Below are positions 1-10,100 of a stretch of DNA of 64,000 bases, one piece after another. Position 1 is the first letter of the stretch. The number at the start of each line of letters is the position of its first letter. The notes under the pieces are model-generated. The model was not told the origin of the DNA, ran no database searches, and saw nothing but the letters and a program-made list of their open reading frames with translations. The DNA lies in NCBI RefSeq assembly GCF_009296315.1, contig NZ_WHLY01000002.1, forward strand, positions 4,562,501 through 4,626,500. Direction: 5' to 3'. Both the position numbers and the translations under genes were made by a program. Source of the stretch: Salmonirosea aquatica (lineage in GTDB: Bacteria; Bacteroidota; Bacteroidia; Cytophagales; Spirosomataceae).

Positions 1-735
1 CCTGCCAGTTCATGAACCAGTCGTAAATTTCTTCGGGCGGAAGTTCTTCTTTCTGCTCGTGGAAGGTTTCGCTGGTGAGCGAAATCATCAGCCGGTCTTC
101 CACGTCCTTGCGCGTTTCGAAACGCACCGAGAAGTTTTCTTCCTGAAACGACTGGAACTTCACGTGCCCCAGGTCGCGGATTACGAACTCCGTCATGTCG
201 TCGTGGCGGTTGCCGAAGAAGAGGAACTTCATCATCATCACCTCCACCTCGTGGCATACCTTCACCACGGGCTCCACGGCCTCCAGGCCTTCGAGCAGAT
301 CCGTAAATTCGTATTCGTGCAGCAGCCAACGTACCAGATCGGGCTTGCGGATGCTTTTGGCGGGGGGACTATCGGAGCCAGAGCCTGGGTCAATAACAGC
401 AGTTCGGGTTTGGTGAACAGGTCTACTACCTCGTCGGCGCGGCCCGCGTGGTCGGCGCTCAGGCTTTCTACAAACCCCGCCTCGATCAGTTCGGTCAGGG
501 CGGCCGGGATGTCGCCAAGCTCGGCGTAGGCCAGGGAATTCACCTTAAAGAACGCGCCCCGGCGGTTGCTGAATCGCACGAACAGACACTGGGCATCCTC
601 GGAAAGCGCGTCGAACGAATCCAGAAAGCTGCGTTCGGAGTCGTTGAGCAGGGTAGCGTACAGTTTTTTTACAAAATCCAGCACGTACCTGAAATTATCC
701 AGATAGTACTTAGGGGGTAGGTCAGGGGTCTGCAA
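1..735 (-). pseudogene. VRR-NUC/FAN1-like nuclease gene, 5' part, frameshifted, cut by window edge
   Basis: Only the N-terminal part is present; the gene runs off the left edge. The first frame has a conserved opening (LPPKYYLDNFRYVLDFV) and a helical stretch ending DIPAALTELIEAGFVESL, which I associate with the FAN1-like region that precedes a VRR-NUC nuclease domain. That nuclease domain would lie outside the window. The frame breaks at six G at 362-367. The neighbouring frame then continues convincingly (KSIRKPDLVRWLLHEYEF, later IYDWFMNWQ) to base 1. One extra C on the coding strand would rejoin the two frames. I chose a TTG start at 735-733, because the in-frame sequence further upstream (736-831, ATG at 831) is low-complexity and looks intergenic. 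The family call is moderate; the frameshift is directly visible. Confidence 0.6.
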
Positions 736-1035
736 TGATGCGTGATGAATTATGAGTGAGTGGAATGGGTGGGTCTCAGAATTAACGCTTAAAAGCCATG
801 GGCTTGTTTCGCCGTTGAGCAATCTTTTCACTTTACCTGTTGCTACGCTGTGCCTTTGCTTTTATGCGCCTTTGACACTTGAATCTTTGTGATGGAATAT
901 AATCATACAAATAGAAAAATAAAACTTTAAAGTTGTACAATACCTAGTATAAGCCCCTGATTCATAGTGGCATTCTAGTATTTTGGAAAGAATTGATTTA
1001 CATTTGTTTCAACCAAAAACAATCCCGTAAACCTT
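736..1035. promoter_or_regulatory. Intergenic region with putative pgk promoter
   Basis: About 300 bases between the divergent nuclease gene and pgk. The left end (736-780) is a purine-rich run with repeated ATGA/GTGA/GTGG units, like other intergenic tracts in this window. The right half is AT-rich and holds TACATTTG at 999-1006. This fits the Bacteroidota -7 box TAnnTTTG and would start transcription about 20 bases before the pgk ATG. A TTTG at 982-985 is too close to be a standard -33 element. Confidence 0.4.
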
Positions 1036-2226
1036 ATGAAAACACTTGACAGCTACGATTTTTCTGGTAAAAAAGCACTGGTGCGCGTCGATTTCAACGT
1101 ACCCCTCAACGATAAATTCGAGATTACGGACGATACCCGCATCAAGGCGACTGTCCCGACGATCGACAAAATACTGAATAGCGGTGGGGCTTGTATCCTG
1201 ATGTCGCATTTGGGTCGCCCGAAAGATGGGCCTACCGAAAAATATTCGTTGAAGCACCTGGTGAATCCGTTGTCATTGATCTTTGGCCGCCCCGTGAAAT
1301 TCGCGGATGATGCCATCGGTGAGCAAGCTACGCGGATGGCGGCGGATCTGAAACCGGGCGAGATTCTATTGCTGGAAAATCTGCGGTTTTATAAGGAAGA
1401 GGAAAAAGGGGATGAAGCATTTGCTGAAAAATTATCCAAACTGGGCGACGTGTGGGTCATGGATGCCTTCGGCACAGCCCACCGGGCGCATGCTTCTACG
1501 GCCGTGATCGGCAAGTTTTTTAAAGATAAGGTATGTGGCTATGTCATGCAAGCTGAGCTGGACAATGCCCAACGTCTGCTCGAACACCCCGAACGTCCTT
1601 TTACGGCCATCATGGGTGGTGCCAAAATCTCGGATAAGATTCTCATCATCGAGAGACTGCTCGACAAAGTGGACAACCTGATCATCGGTGGCGGCATGTC
1701 CTACACTTTTTCCAAAGCCAAAGGCGGCCATATCGGCAAGTCGCTCCTGGAAGCCGATAAGCAGAACCTGACGCTCGAACTAATCGAGAAAGCCAAAGAG
1801 AAAGGTGTGAATCTGGTGTTACCGGTCGATACCGTCATTGCCGACGATTTTAGCAATGATGCCCAGCGCCAGACCGTGAAGGCGGGGCAGGTACCCGACG
1901 ACTGGCAGGGTCTTGACATTGGCCCCGAAACGATCGAATTGTTTTCTGATATCATTGCCAAATCGAAAACCATCCTGTGGAACGGTCCGATGGGCGTTTT
2001 TGAATTCCCCAATTTTGCCAAAGGTACCAACGCCATTGCTAAGGTAGTGGTGAAGGCGACCGAAGATAACGACGCTTTTTCCCTCATTGGTGGTGGTGAT
2101 TCGGCCTCGGCAATCAACAACGCCGGCTACGGCGACCGGGTAAGCTACGTATCTACGGGCGGCGGTGCTTTGCTGGAATACATGGAAGGCAAACCGCTGC
2201 CGGGCGTGGCGGCGCTGGAAGCGTAA
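1036..2226 (+). CDS. pgk: Phosphoglycerate kinase
   Basis: Catalyses transfer of phosphate between 1,3-bisphosphoglycerate and ADP in glycolysis; cytoplasmic. The 396 residues match the normal family length. Family signatures are present in order: VRVDFNVPL near residue 17, [10 protein letters not shown] near 58, [16 protein letters not shown] near 112, the [11 protein letters not shown] segment, [10 protein letters not shown] in the hinge, and the nucleotide-binding WNGPMGVFE and GGGDSASA near the end. The ATG at 1036 gives the expected N-terminus ([20 protein letters not shown]). Transcribed alone: divergent from the gene on the left and closed by a hairpin at 2256. Confidence 0.98.
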   Translation: MKTLDSYDFSGKKALVRVDFNVPLNDKFEITDDTRIKATVPTIDKILNSGGACILMSHLGRPKDGPTEKYSLKHLVNPLSLIFGRPVKFADDAIGEQATRMAADLKPGEILLLENLRFYKEEEKGDEAFAEKLSKLGDVWVMDAFGTAHRAHASTAVIGKFFKDKVCGYVMQAELDNAQRLLEHPERPFTAIMGGAKISDKILIIERLLDKVDNLIIGGGMSYTFSKAKGGHIGKSLLEADKQNLTLELIEKAKEKGVNLVLPVDTVIADDFSNDAQRQTVKAGQVPDDWQGLDIGPETIELFSDIIAKSKTILWNGPMGVFEFPNFAKGTNAIAKVVVKATEDNDAFSLIGGGDSASAINNAGYGDRVSYVSTGGGALLEYMEGKPLPGVAALEA

Positions 2227-2255
2227 GCGGAAAGGTACCCCGTGGATTGGTTTTA

Positions 2256-2295
2256 AAAAAGAGCGGTAATTCTGACAGGGATTACCGCTCTTTTT
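2256..2295. terminator. Bidirectional intrinsic terminator
   Basis: Perfect 15-bp stem AAAAAGAGCGGTAAT (2256-2270) with ATTACCGCTCTTTTT (2281-2295) and a 10-base loop. The A-tract and T-tract flank the GC core, so it can work on both strands. It lies between convergent pgk and the radical SAM gene and fits both. Confidence 0.92.
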
Positions 2296-2315
2296 GCGGG
2301 TAGGGGTAGGTTCTA

Positions 2316-3377
2316 TCAGGCACACAGGCGATGGCTGGCTTTGCTTTCAGCGATGACCAATTCATTCCAATTGATCACATCCCGCTCTTCGTCCGTGCAT
2401 ATTTTGTGGAGCGCAGTGCCGAATATCGACTCAATGATGGGTACCTTATTTTGCAAAAAAGCCGAAAACGTATGGGCGTTGAAATTCGTGAGGTACCCCA
2501 TCGAAAGTTCCGGCGCAAAGCCATAGGCCACGGGCGAAATGCGCCCGGTTTCGTCCACCACAAGCGTATCGAACAAATCAGACACGCGCCCGTTTTTTGA
2601 ACATCCGCGTGCAAAGGCACTGACGGCTTGCGGAAATTCGCGCAGGTACTCGCGGTGCAGCAGATCCAGTTGCACGAACATCCGGTCGGCGTATTTGCTG
2701 CGCAGGTAATTGGCCAGGATAAAAATCTGGTGATAGAGTGTATTGTCCAGAGCACTTTCCGCCAGCGTTTCGTTGGCCCGGCCGTGCATTTCGAGCGGGT
2801 GCAATTGCAAGAGCTTTGCGCCCTGCGCTTCGGCAAAGGTACCTAACCACAGCAACGACTCCCAGCTTTGAGGCGTGACGGTATGGATAAAACCAAAAGG
2901 TTTCTGCATCGTACGGAGCAGTTCCGCCCCGTGGAGCATTTTATCGAAAGCCCCCTTCTGGCCCCGGATGTAGTCGTGCAAGTCGGGCGGCCCGTCCACG
3001 CTCAGCGCGATCAGGTCCACGTATTCGAGTATGCGTTGCGCGCGTTCAGAACCCAGGAGCATCCCATTCGAGGCCAGCGTGTTGCGGTACCCTACCTCGC
3101 GTGTAAAAGCTAGCAGGGCTTCCAGGTCGCGGTACAGAAAAGGTTCGCCGCCCGAAACGGCGATGGCATTGAACCCTTCTTCGTAGGCGTTCACCAGAAA
3201 ATTTTTGAGCCCATCGAGCGATAGCGCGTCGCGGTGGTGGGGTGCCGACGAGGAATAACAGTGCAGACATGACAGATTGCATCGCAACGTCGGGTGAATC
3301 TGAATGGTGCGATAGCGGTCGGGCGGAGGGGTACCCTCGCGCCCGACCGTCCCGCAGCTGGGCTGGGCCGTTTCCAT
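2316..3377 (-). CDS. Radical SAM protein with SPASM-like C-terminus lacking its cysteine set
   Basis: A 353-residue radical SAM enzyme. C33, C37 and C40 form the CNLSCLHC cluster motif that binds the 4Fe-4S used to cleave S-adenosylmethionine; SGGEP (75-79) is the usual methionine-contacting motif. The C-terminal third has the outline of a SPASM-type extension (VVDETGRISPVAYGF) but few cysteines, so auxiliary clusters are doubtful. The gene starts 3 bases after the stop of a 103-residue protein, so the two are almost certainly co-transcribed. Many radical SAM enzymes next to a small protein modify a peptide; others act in cofactor or metabolite synthesis. The substrate cannot be told from sequence. 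Confidence 0.88.
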   Translation of the reverse strand: METAQPSCGTVGREGTPPPDRYRTIQIHPTLRCNLSCLHCYSSSAPHHRDALSLDGLKNFLVNAYEEGFNAIAVSGGEPFLYRDLEALLAFTREVGYRNTLASNGMLLGSERAQRILEYVDLIALSVDGPPDLHDYIRGQKGAFDKMLHGAELLRTMQKPFGFIHTVTPQSWESLLWLGTFAEAQGAKLLQLHPLEMHGRANETLAESALDNTLYHQIFILANYLRSKYADRMFVQLDLLHREYLREFPQAVSAFARGCSKNGRVSDLFDTLVVDETGRISPVAYGFAPELSMGYLTNFNAHTFSAFLQNKVPIIESIFGTALHKICTDEERDVINWNELVIAESKASHRLCA

Positions 3378-3380
3378 GGG

Positions 3381-3692
3381 TCAGTGCCCGAAGGTGGCTT
3401 TGAAATTGAAACCGTCAATGGCGATTACACCATAGGGGAAAATCTCGAAGCTACGAAGACCACCCAAAACGGAAAAGTCCCGGAGATTGGCAAAGAAATC
3501 CGGATGGGGTTTGCCCATTACAAAAACCCGGTCCAGTACCGGTTGGCCCTTGGTAAGGATTTTGTCGATGACGAATCCCTGTTTTTTGAGCGATACGATC
3601 GCGGACGAGGTTTTGCGAAGAAACTCCTTGTCATTTTGGCGGCTGGTCAGTCGCGTCATGAGGGCCTTTTCAAAATCTTCTGAATCTTTCAT
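3381..3692 (-). CDS. 103-residue protein of unknown function, partner of the radical SAM enzyme
   Basis: I do not recognise a family. The N-terminal half is helical and charged (FEKALMTRLTSRQNDKEFLR) with a spacing faintly like Nif11 or nitrile-hydratase-type leader peptides. The second half is richer in F, G and V (LGGLRSFEIFPYGVIAIDGF) and ends FKATFGH. There are no cysteines, signal peptide or membrane segment. I take the ATG at 3692; an in-frame ATG at 3734 would add 14 residues. The 3-base gap to the radical SAM gene suggests translational coupling. It may be a substrate, a chaperone-like partner or an unrelated small protein. Confidence 0.7.
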   Translation of the reverse strand: MKDSEDFEKALMTRLTSRQNDKEFLRKTSSAIVSLKKQGFVIDKILTKGQPVLDRVFVMGKPHPDFFANLRDFSVLGGLRSFEIFPYGVIAIDGFNFKATFGH

Positions 3693-3887
3693 CGTTTTTT
3701 TGTTGTTAAGGATTGAGAATAAACTTGCTTTCAATCCGCTTAGTCGGATTTTATCCAGTTATAGGAAACACCTATCCTGAATTTTGCCCATTTATTTTTT
3801 TAATAATATATAACGCTTTGATTGTTAGAGTAAATGATTGAGCAATGAATTGTTTTCTAAACCCTTTCGAAGCGTAAACTCCCTGGA

Positions 3888-4487
3888 ATGAACCATCTAT
3901 TTCCCATATTTCTGAAACTCAATAACGACGACCTCCACCTGCTCATCGTGGGTGGCGGGTACGTCGGCCTGGAAAAAATCGAGGCGGTTTTGGGCAATTC
4001 GCCCGAGGCCAAGATTACCCTGGTAGCTCCCGAAATTCGGGACGAAATCCAGCAAATTGCCGCGCAGAATCCGCATGTGGTACTATTACCGCGCGCCTTT
4101 GAAGACTTCGATCTCGACTACAAGGATCTGGTGATTGTGGCCACCAACGACAGGGAAGAAAACAAACGGATCAAGCGCCTGGCGCGCGCCCGAAACCTGC
4201 TTTGCAATGTGGCCGATACACCCGACGAGTGCGATTTTTATCTGTCTTCCATCGTGAAGAAGGGAAATCTGAAGGTAGCCATTTCGACCAACGGCATGTC
4301 ACCTACCCTGGCCAAACGCCTGCGCGAGGTACTTACCGAAGCCCTGCCCGATAATCTGGAAACCGCCATGGAGCAACTCAAAGGCGTGCGTGACCTGCTG
4401 CGCGGGGATTTTGAGTACAAGGTGCAGGAGCTGAACCGGATTACGGAGGTACTGGTAGCCAGGAAAGAAAGCAACGGGCAGGAGTAG
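3888..4487 (+). CDS. Precorrin-2 dehydrogenase / siroheme synthase N-terminal-type protein
   Basis: NAD-dependent oxidation of precorrin-2 to sirohydrochlorin in siroheme synthesis, probably also the iron insertion step as in Met8p and the CysG N-terminal domain. 199 residues. The Rossmann motif is VGGGYVGLEK (near 21-30), followed by the VAPEI, LVIVATND and CNVADTPDECDFYLSSIVKKG signatures and the STNGMSPTLAKRLRE segment. The methyltransferase half of CysG is absent here but encoded separately as cobA at 13748-14548. Siroheme is needed by NirB, which explains its place at the edge of the nitrate island. It may form a short operon with mobA 65 bases downstream. Confidence 0.9.
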   Translation: MNHLFPIFLKLNNDDLHLLIVGGGYVGLEKIEAVLGNSPEAKITLVAPEIRDEIQQIAAQNPHVVLLPRAFEDFDLDYKDLVIVATNDREENKRIKRLARARNLLCNVADTPDECDFYLSSIVKKGNLKVAISTNGMSPTLAKRLREVLTEALPDNLETAMEQLKGVRDLLRGDFEYKVQELNRITEVLVARKESNGQE

Positions 4488-4552
4488 GGTACCTTTGTAG
4501 AAAGAATGGAAATTTTCGTAACTAACGCTCCTGCGGGACGATACTTCAGTAC

Positions 4553-5140
4553 TTGACTAATCCAGACATACTCCATGGCCTGGTGCTCAGCGGGGGCGAA
4601 AGCCGCCGAATGGGGCGGGACAAAGGTCTTATTCCGGTTGAATCGACCCTTTGGGTCAACCGGGCAGGTACCTTGCTGCAAGAGGTCGATTTGCCGGTAA
4701 GCATACTGATTCGCGAAGTTCAGCGCAAGGTGTATACCGCTGAGATTTTACCCGATTTTGAACTGCTGTCCGATCTGGATTTGCCCGTGGGCGGACCTTT
4801 GAAGGGTTTATTAAGCTTTCATCTAAGGTACCCCCAGGCTGACGTACTCGTCCTGCCCTGCGACATGCCGAATCTGACGGTCGGGCTACTCCGTAAGCTC
4901 ATGGTTTTACGCGCCAAGGTACCTGAAGCAGAGGCGTGGGTTTTTATGGTGCAGGATTGTTTACAACCCTTTCCCGGCATTTTTTCCGCGCGTTTGCTCG
5001 CTGCTGTTTCTCAGAAAATGTACGATGGGTACCTCACCCGGCATGGACTTGTCCAAGTGCTGGCGTCTGCAAAAACGGCATCCGAGGTAGTTGAGGATGA
5101 ATTCGCTTTCCGGAATCTGAACAGTCCGGCCGATTTATAA
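4553..5140 (+). CDS. mobA: Molybdenum cofactor guanylyltransferase (MobA)
   Basis: Links GMP to molybdopterin to make the guanine-dinucleotide form of the Mo cofactor used by the nitrate reductase of this island. The 195 residues start LHGLVLSGGESRRMGRDKG, the nucleotidyltransferase P-loop-like signature, and continue with DLDLPVGGPLKGLLS and VLPCDMPNL, which holds the metal-binding aspartate. No ATG lies in frame near the start, so a TTG at 4553 is used. It faces the NarM-like gene, with 12 bases between the convergent stops. Confidence 0.9.
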   Translation: MTNPDILHGLVLSGGESRRMGRDKGLIPVESTLWVNRAGTLLQEVDLPVSILIREVQRKVYTAEILPDFELLSDLDLPVGGPLKGLLSFHLRYPQADVLVLPCDMPNLTVGLLRKLMVLRAKVPEAEAWVFMVQDCLQPFPGIFSARLLAAVSQKMYDGYLTRHGLVQVLASAKTASEVVEDEFAFRNLNSPADL

Positions 5141-5152
5141 GGACTTCTAAAA

Positions 5153-5626
5153 TCATTCGATCAGCCCGAACTCCCGTAACGCTTTCGGAAAATTCTCCCC
5201 TTCGTGCCCCGAGCGACTCAGCTTGACGAGCGCGAAGCGCTGCAATAAATCCAACCCGATCCATTGCGCCAGGGTAGGGGCAGCGCACTGCCACTCCGAT
5301 GCTTTTTGTTGAACTTCCGAGGGTACCTGCGTCAGGTCGTCCCAAGTAGCGTCCACGCCGCCCAGATCCTTGATTTGCTTTTGGCTTCTTTCCCACACCC
5401 GCTCCTCGAGGTACCTTCGGTAGGTTACGATTTCGGCGGGCGATTCGCACGGCAATTCGGCCAGGAGTTGCTTTTCGTTGGCTTTCAGGCGGCTCCACTC
5501 GGCTAGTTGAAGTTTCTTATCGCAGGTATCCAGCTTGTAGCGCACGACCATAGGAATGCACCGGAAGGTATCCACAAAATCGCTTTCAAAATCAAAATAT
5601 ACGGGCTTCACTCGGATGTCGAACAT
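5153..5626 (-). CDS. Nitrate reductase-associated protein (NarM-like)
   Basis: 157 residues matching the nitrate reductase-associated family known from cyanobacterial NarM. Typical text is FDFESDFVDTFRCIPMVVRYKLDTC near the start, then ELPCESPAEIVTYRRYL, and a C-terminal APTLAQWIGLDLLQRFALVKLSR. Cyanobacterial NarM is needed for an active nitrate reductase; its exact action is not known to me. It lies 24 bases after the rubredoxin-tailed gene and points the same way, at the end of the transporter - reductase - redox protein run, consistent with one transcript. Soluble; no signal peptide. Confidence 0.85.
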   Translation of the reverse strand: MFDIRVKPVYFDFESDFVDTFRCIPMVVRYKLDTCDKKLQLAEWSRLKANEKQLLAELPCESPAEIVTYRRYLEERVWERSQKQIKDLGGVDATWDDLTQVPSEVQQKASEWQCAAPTLAQWIGLDLLQRFALVKLSRSGHEGENFPKALREFGLIE

Positions 5627-5650
5627 GGTGATAGGGCGAATTTACAATAA

Positions 5651-7108
5651 TCAAACCACAAGATTTTCTATTTCAACTACCGCGAACTCCGTTTTGGGCG
5701 CTTCGCAGGTTGCGCAGAGGTAGCTATCGGGTAGGGCGGAGAAGGGTACCCCCGGTGCAATGCCGGCCCGCTCGTCGCCAAAGGTTTCGTCGTATACGGT
5801 CAGGCAATGCGGGCATTGGTACCGTTCATGGATTAGGGCCGGGGCCGAACTCTCGGCGATTTCGATCCGGGATGTTTGTTGACCATAGCGTGAAGCATTG
5901 AACTTCCGGCACAGACGATCTACCTGATTGGGTAGGTGATTTTTCATCAAACCGGTTTCAAATAGAAAGTAGGTCCGGCTGTTGGGATTGAAATTATCGG
6001 TATGGAACAGATCGTACACGGGCAACAACCGCAGATCTCCCACTCTCAGGGTGTACCGTTTCCGGATCAGAATCGAACCAAATACCTCCGACTTATCACG
6101 CGTCTGCACGCCGAAACAGAGTCCGAAGGTCCGGGTATCGTGCTTTTCGAAGTACTGCAGGATGTACTTTTTAAATTCAATGCCTTCGTCGTCGTGATCT
6201 TCGGTCTGCCAGGCCAGTTCGTTGGCGGCGTGGCGGACATTGATGTTGTGCCGGCTCATGATCTGGCTCCAGCGCGGACGATCGTTTTCCTCAATACCTT
6301 TGATAATCAAAGATTTCCAGGGCGTAGTACAGATTTCGCCAACCCGGGTTTCCAGGCACAATGAACAGATGTCCAGCAGAAAAGGAATGGAAAACTCCTC
6401 GTTCCGGCGATATATGCCCAGCCAGGAGCGCTGCCCATAGCGGTTGAATCCTTCGTAATAAGGGAGCCCGAAGTCGGGTAGGGGTACCTCCTGCGTGGCG
6501 GGCTGCGTGATCAATGAGCTGGATTGACTGACTTTTTCGTAGAGGTACCTTTCGGTAATTTCCTCATCGATAGCTTCCAGCAAAAAGGGTTCGAGCGTAT
6601 GCGCGAGAGCGGCGATATCGTTGGTATAAATCAGATCGCGCCAGCGGAACAAGGAATTCGATTGCTTGGGACGGATATAGAGGTACCAGAAATGCGGCTC
6701 CGGCGAGGCAATAAAGTTGAGGTTGCCGGTAAAAAAGGGCGTAAAACTCTGGTGCGAATCAGATAGATTGATTTTTAGTTTCGGACTGTAATCAAATCCG
6801 TCCAGCACGGTATGGTACTCGCTTTCGTGGAGCCAATGGCCAGTCCGGAAAACCTCTTCGGCGCAGTAGGAGCTGACGATATTGGGATAATTTTCGCCGT
6901 TGATTTCGTACCTGATTTTCTGTTTTTTGAAATCCCTTTCCAGAAAGCGTACTTTCTCGCCAGTAATCCGGAAAATCAATTGTTGCCGACTACCGAAACG
7001 TACCTGCTGTACTTTGGCGTCGTAGGCAACCGTCAGGATTTCGCGCAGCCGTCCGGGCGAAACCATGCCGCCGGGAAGGTTGATCTTTATAGTTTGAATA
7101 TCTTGCAT
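5651..7108 (-). CDS. Rubredoxin-tailed protein with nitrite/sulfite reductase ferredoxin-like region
   Basis: 485 residues in two parts. The last ~60 form a rubredoxin: CPHC (YQCPHCLTVYDETFGD) and CATC (SYLCATCEAPKTEF) give the four iron ligands. The N-terminal 420 resemble the ferredoxin-like half domains of nitrite and sulfite reductases (INLPGGMVSPGRLREILTVA; GEICTTPWKSLIIKGI) but lack the Cx5C...Cx3C set that binds siroheme and 4Fe-4S in a true enzyme. I infer an electron carrier or assembly partner for the neighbouring nitrate reductase rather than a reductase. It starts 42 bases after that gene in the same direction. Confidence 0.8.
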   Translation of the reverse strand: MQDIQTIKINLPGGMVSPGRLREILTVAYDAKVQQVRFGSRQQLIFRITGEKVRFLERDFKKQKIRYEINGENYPNIVSSYCAEEVFRTGHWLHESEYHTVLDGFDYSPKLKINLSDSHQSFTPFFTGNLNFIASPEPHFWYLYIRPKQSNSLFRWRDLIYTNDIAALAHTLEPFLLEAIDEEITERYLYEKVSQSSSLITQPATQEVPLPDFGLPYYEGFNRYGQRSWLGIYRRNEEFSIPFLLDICSLCLETRVGEICTTPWKSLIIKGIEENDRPRWSQIMSRHNINVRHAANELAWQTEDHDDEGIEFKKYILQYFEKHDTRTFGLCFGVQTRDKSEVFGSILIRKRYTLRVGDLRLLPVYDLFHTDNFNPNSRTYFLFETGLMKNHLPNQVDRLCRKFNASRYGQQTSRIEIAESSAPALIHERYQCPHCLTVYDETFGDERAGIAPGVPFSALPDSYLCATCEAPKTEFAVVEIENLVV

Positions 7109-7150
7109 TGAAGTACTGAGTTGCGAGGTTTTCTGATACGATGCAACGTC

Positions 7151-10100
7151 TCAGTCAACGGCCGAAAGCTGAAGACTGAGGGTTGTTTCCAAAATGGATC
7201 TTACTTCCGGCCGACAGGAGCCGCAGCCGGTTCCGGCGCCGGTCTGCTGGCAAAGCTGGGCGAAATCGGTGCAGCCGTCTTGAATGGCTTTTTCAAGGTT
7301 TCCCCGTCCGACGGTATTGCACGAACAAACCAACTTGCCTGCCAGAGGCTCGCTTTTGCTATTGGAACGTAACAATTCCAGCCTTTTTTCGGATAGCTCG
7401 GTACCTTTCGAAATCAAATCCCGGAACTCGTTGAACTCATTCTTGTCGCCAATCAGGATGGCTCCTACCAGTTTGTCGCCGTGCACCAGGCACTTTTTAT
7501 AATAGCGTTTGGCTTTGTCGATGAAAATAATTTCCTCGTAAGCCGGATTGCCGTCGGGGGCTTCGGCCAGGCCGATGCTGCACACATGCAACCCCTCCAT
7601 TTTCAGGATATTCATGGATAGACTACCCTGATAAGGCGCGGTGACGTGGCCGTTGAGGTAGTTCGCAATGGTCTCCGCCTGCTGCTCGGCGGCCAGGGTA
7701 ATGCCCCACATCTGCCCGCGCCATTGGGCTATTTCGCCCGCGGCAAAGATGTCGGGATCGGAAGTCTGCAGGTAGTCGTTGACTACTACGCCCCGGTTGC
7801 AATCCAGTCCTGTTTCGCGGGCCAGCTCGATGTTGGGCGTGGTACCTATGGCCAGTACCACCACCTGGCAATCCAACTTCCGGCCCGATCGCAGCCGTAC
7901 CGATTTCAAGGTACTGTCGCCCTGGTAGGTCTGTACCTCATCGTTGAAATAAACTTCGACGCCGCGGTCGCAGATTTCCTGGTACAGCAAGTCGCCCGCC
8001 AGTGGATCGAGCTGACGCTCCATGAAGCGTCCGCCCCGCTGTACGATCGACACCCGCACGTTGAGTTCGCGCAGGGAAGCGGCCAGTTCCAGGCCCAGCA
8101 GCCCGCCACCCACGATCACCGCGTGCGGATCGGGGTATTCCAGAAATGGGAGCAGGGCATCGGCATCCAGCCGCGAGCGCATGTTGAATATGCCGGGCAG
8201 TGAAGGTACCCCTCTGGGCATGAAGGCCCGGCTGCCCGTCGCCAGGATCAGTTTGTCGTATGCATGCACCAGCCCGTTGGTATCGGTAACGGTTTTATTT
8301 AGTCGATCGATGGAAGCGATTCCTATGCCTTTGTGAACGGTAATGCCCGCATCGGCGAACTGATCTTCCCGCATTTTTACCAATTGCTCCCAACTCTGCG
8401 CACCGCTGATGTAGTCGGGGAGAAGTACCCGGTTGTAAAATGGGTAAATTTCCTGCGAAAAAACCTGGATTTCGTCGGTCTGATTCAGGGCACGATGCGC
8501 ATTGACAAATCCCAAACCCGCCGATCCTGCCCCGATGACGATCATTTTTTCCAGAGGTTTTTGATAAGGTACCACCTGCACCGCGGTGAATTTGTAGTCC
8601 GGCTCCTTGGAGCGGGGATCTACCAGGCTATTCGTAAGGTTATTGGTCCGACCCAGGCTGCTATTGAGGATTTTGCCCCAGTGCATGGGTAGAAAGCACA
8701 CCCCCCGGCGGGTGTCCGTAGTAAGTTCGGCCTTTACCCGTACCTCGCCGCGTCGACCGCGCACCGTCACCAGTTGCCCCGGCTTTATTCCCCGCGCGGC
8801 CGCATCGTCCGGATGGATTTGTAAAAAGTGCTCTGGTACGTGCTGATTCAACTTGGACACGCGGCCCGTTTTGGTCATGGTGTGCCATTGATCGCGAATG
8901 CGGCCCGTCGTCAAGACCAGCGGAAAATCTTCGTTGGTTAGCTCGGAAGCGTTTCCATCGGGAACCGCGTGAATCTGGGCACGCTGATTGGGCGTGTAAA
9001 ACGTGCGGTCGGCAAATAGCCTGGGTACCTTTACCGGAGATTTCCCTTCTTGCGAATCCATTCTGTAAGGCCACTGGACGCTGCGCTGCTTTTTCAGAAT
9101 TTCGTGACTTAGCCCGGTGATGTCGATATGGGTACCAGTCGTCGTCTTGACATACTCGGCGTATACTTCGGAAGCTTTCTGGTAGTTGAATTCCTGGGTG
9201 AAACCCATTTTCCGGGCAAAGCGCCAAATGATTTCCACATCGGGCAAAGCTTCGCCGGGGGCGTCGAGTACCTTGGGTAGGTAGGTAATCCTGCGCTCGG
9301 CGTTGGTCATGGTACCTTCTTTTTCCAGCCAGGCGGCGGCGGGGAGTACCACATCGGCCATCGCCACCGTGTCGGCACGGCTCGACACGTCCTGTACTAC
9401 CACAAACCTACCTTTCTTCAAAGCCCGCTCCACGCCGTTGACATCGGGCATGCTGACCAGCGGATTGGTGTTGATGATCCAGATCGCTTTCAGCTTGTCG
9501 TCGTCCATCGCTTTGAACATTTCCGTGGCGGTCAGGCCCGGTTGGCTGGCAATTTTCACCGGACTATTCCAGAACTTTTCCATCTCGGCCCGGTGCGTAG
9601 CGTTGGTCACGTCACGGTGGGCCGGCAGAATATTAGCCAGACCGCCCACTTCCCGGCCTCCCATGGCGTTGGGCTGTCCGGTAAGCGAGAAGGGACCGTT
9701 GCCAGGGGTACCTATGCGACCCGTAATCAGGTGCAGATTAATGAGGGAAAGATTTTTATTGACACCGATCACCGATTGATTCATGCCCATAGTCCAGAGT
9801 GACAGGAAGCCCCGGGATCGGCCTATCCATTCGGCGGCCTGCCGGATGTCGGCAGAATCGACGCCGCAGATTTCAGCAGCCTCGGCGAGAGAACGCGCCA
9901 TCACCTGCTCGCGGTAGGCAGTGAAACCGTCCGTGTGGCCGATGATGAATTCTTCGTCAAGGTACCCCCTTTCAATCAGAACCCGGCCAAGGGCATGGTT
10001 GAGGGTAATGTCCGTGCCGGGACGAACGGGTAGGTGCAGGTCCGACGCCCGTCCGGTATCGGTCAGGCGCGGGTCGGCGGTGATTATTTTTACGTGCGGG

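Noticed and set aside
59..529. Open frame of 156 codons on the + strand
   Set aside because: It is the mirror of the nuclease gene on the - strand; the opposite frames carry the conserved protein text.
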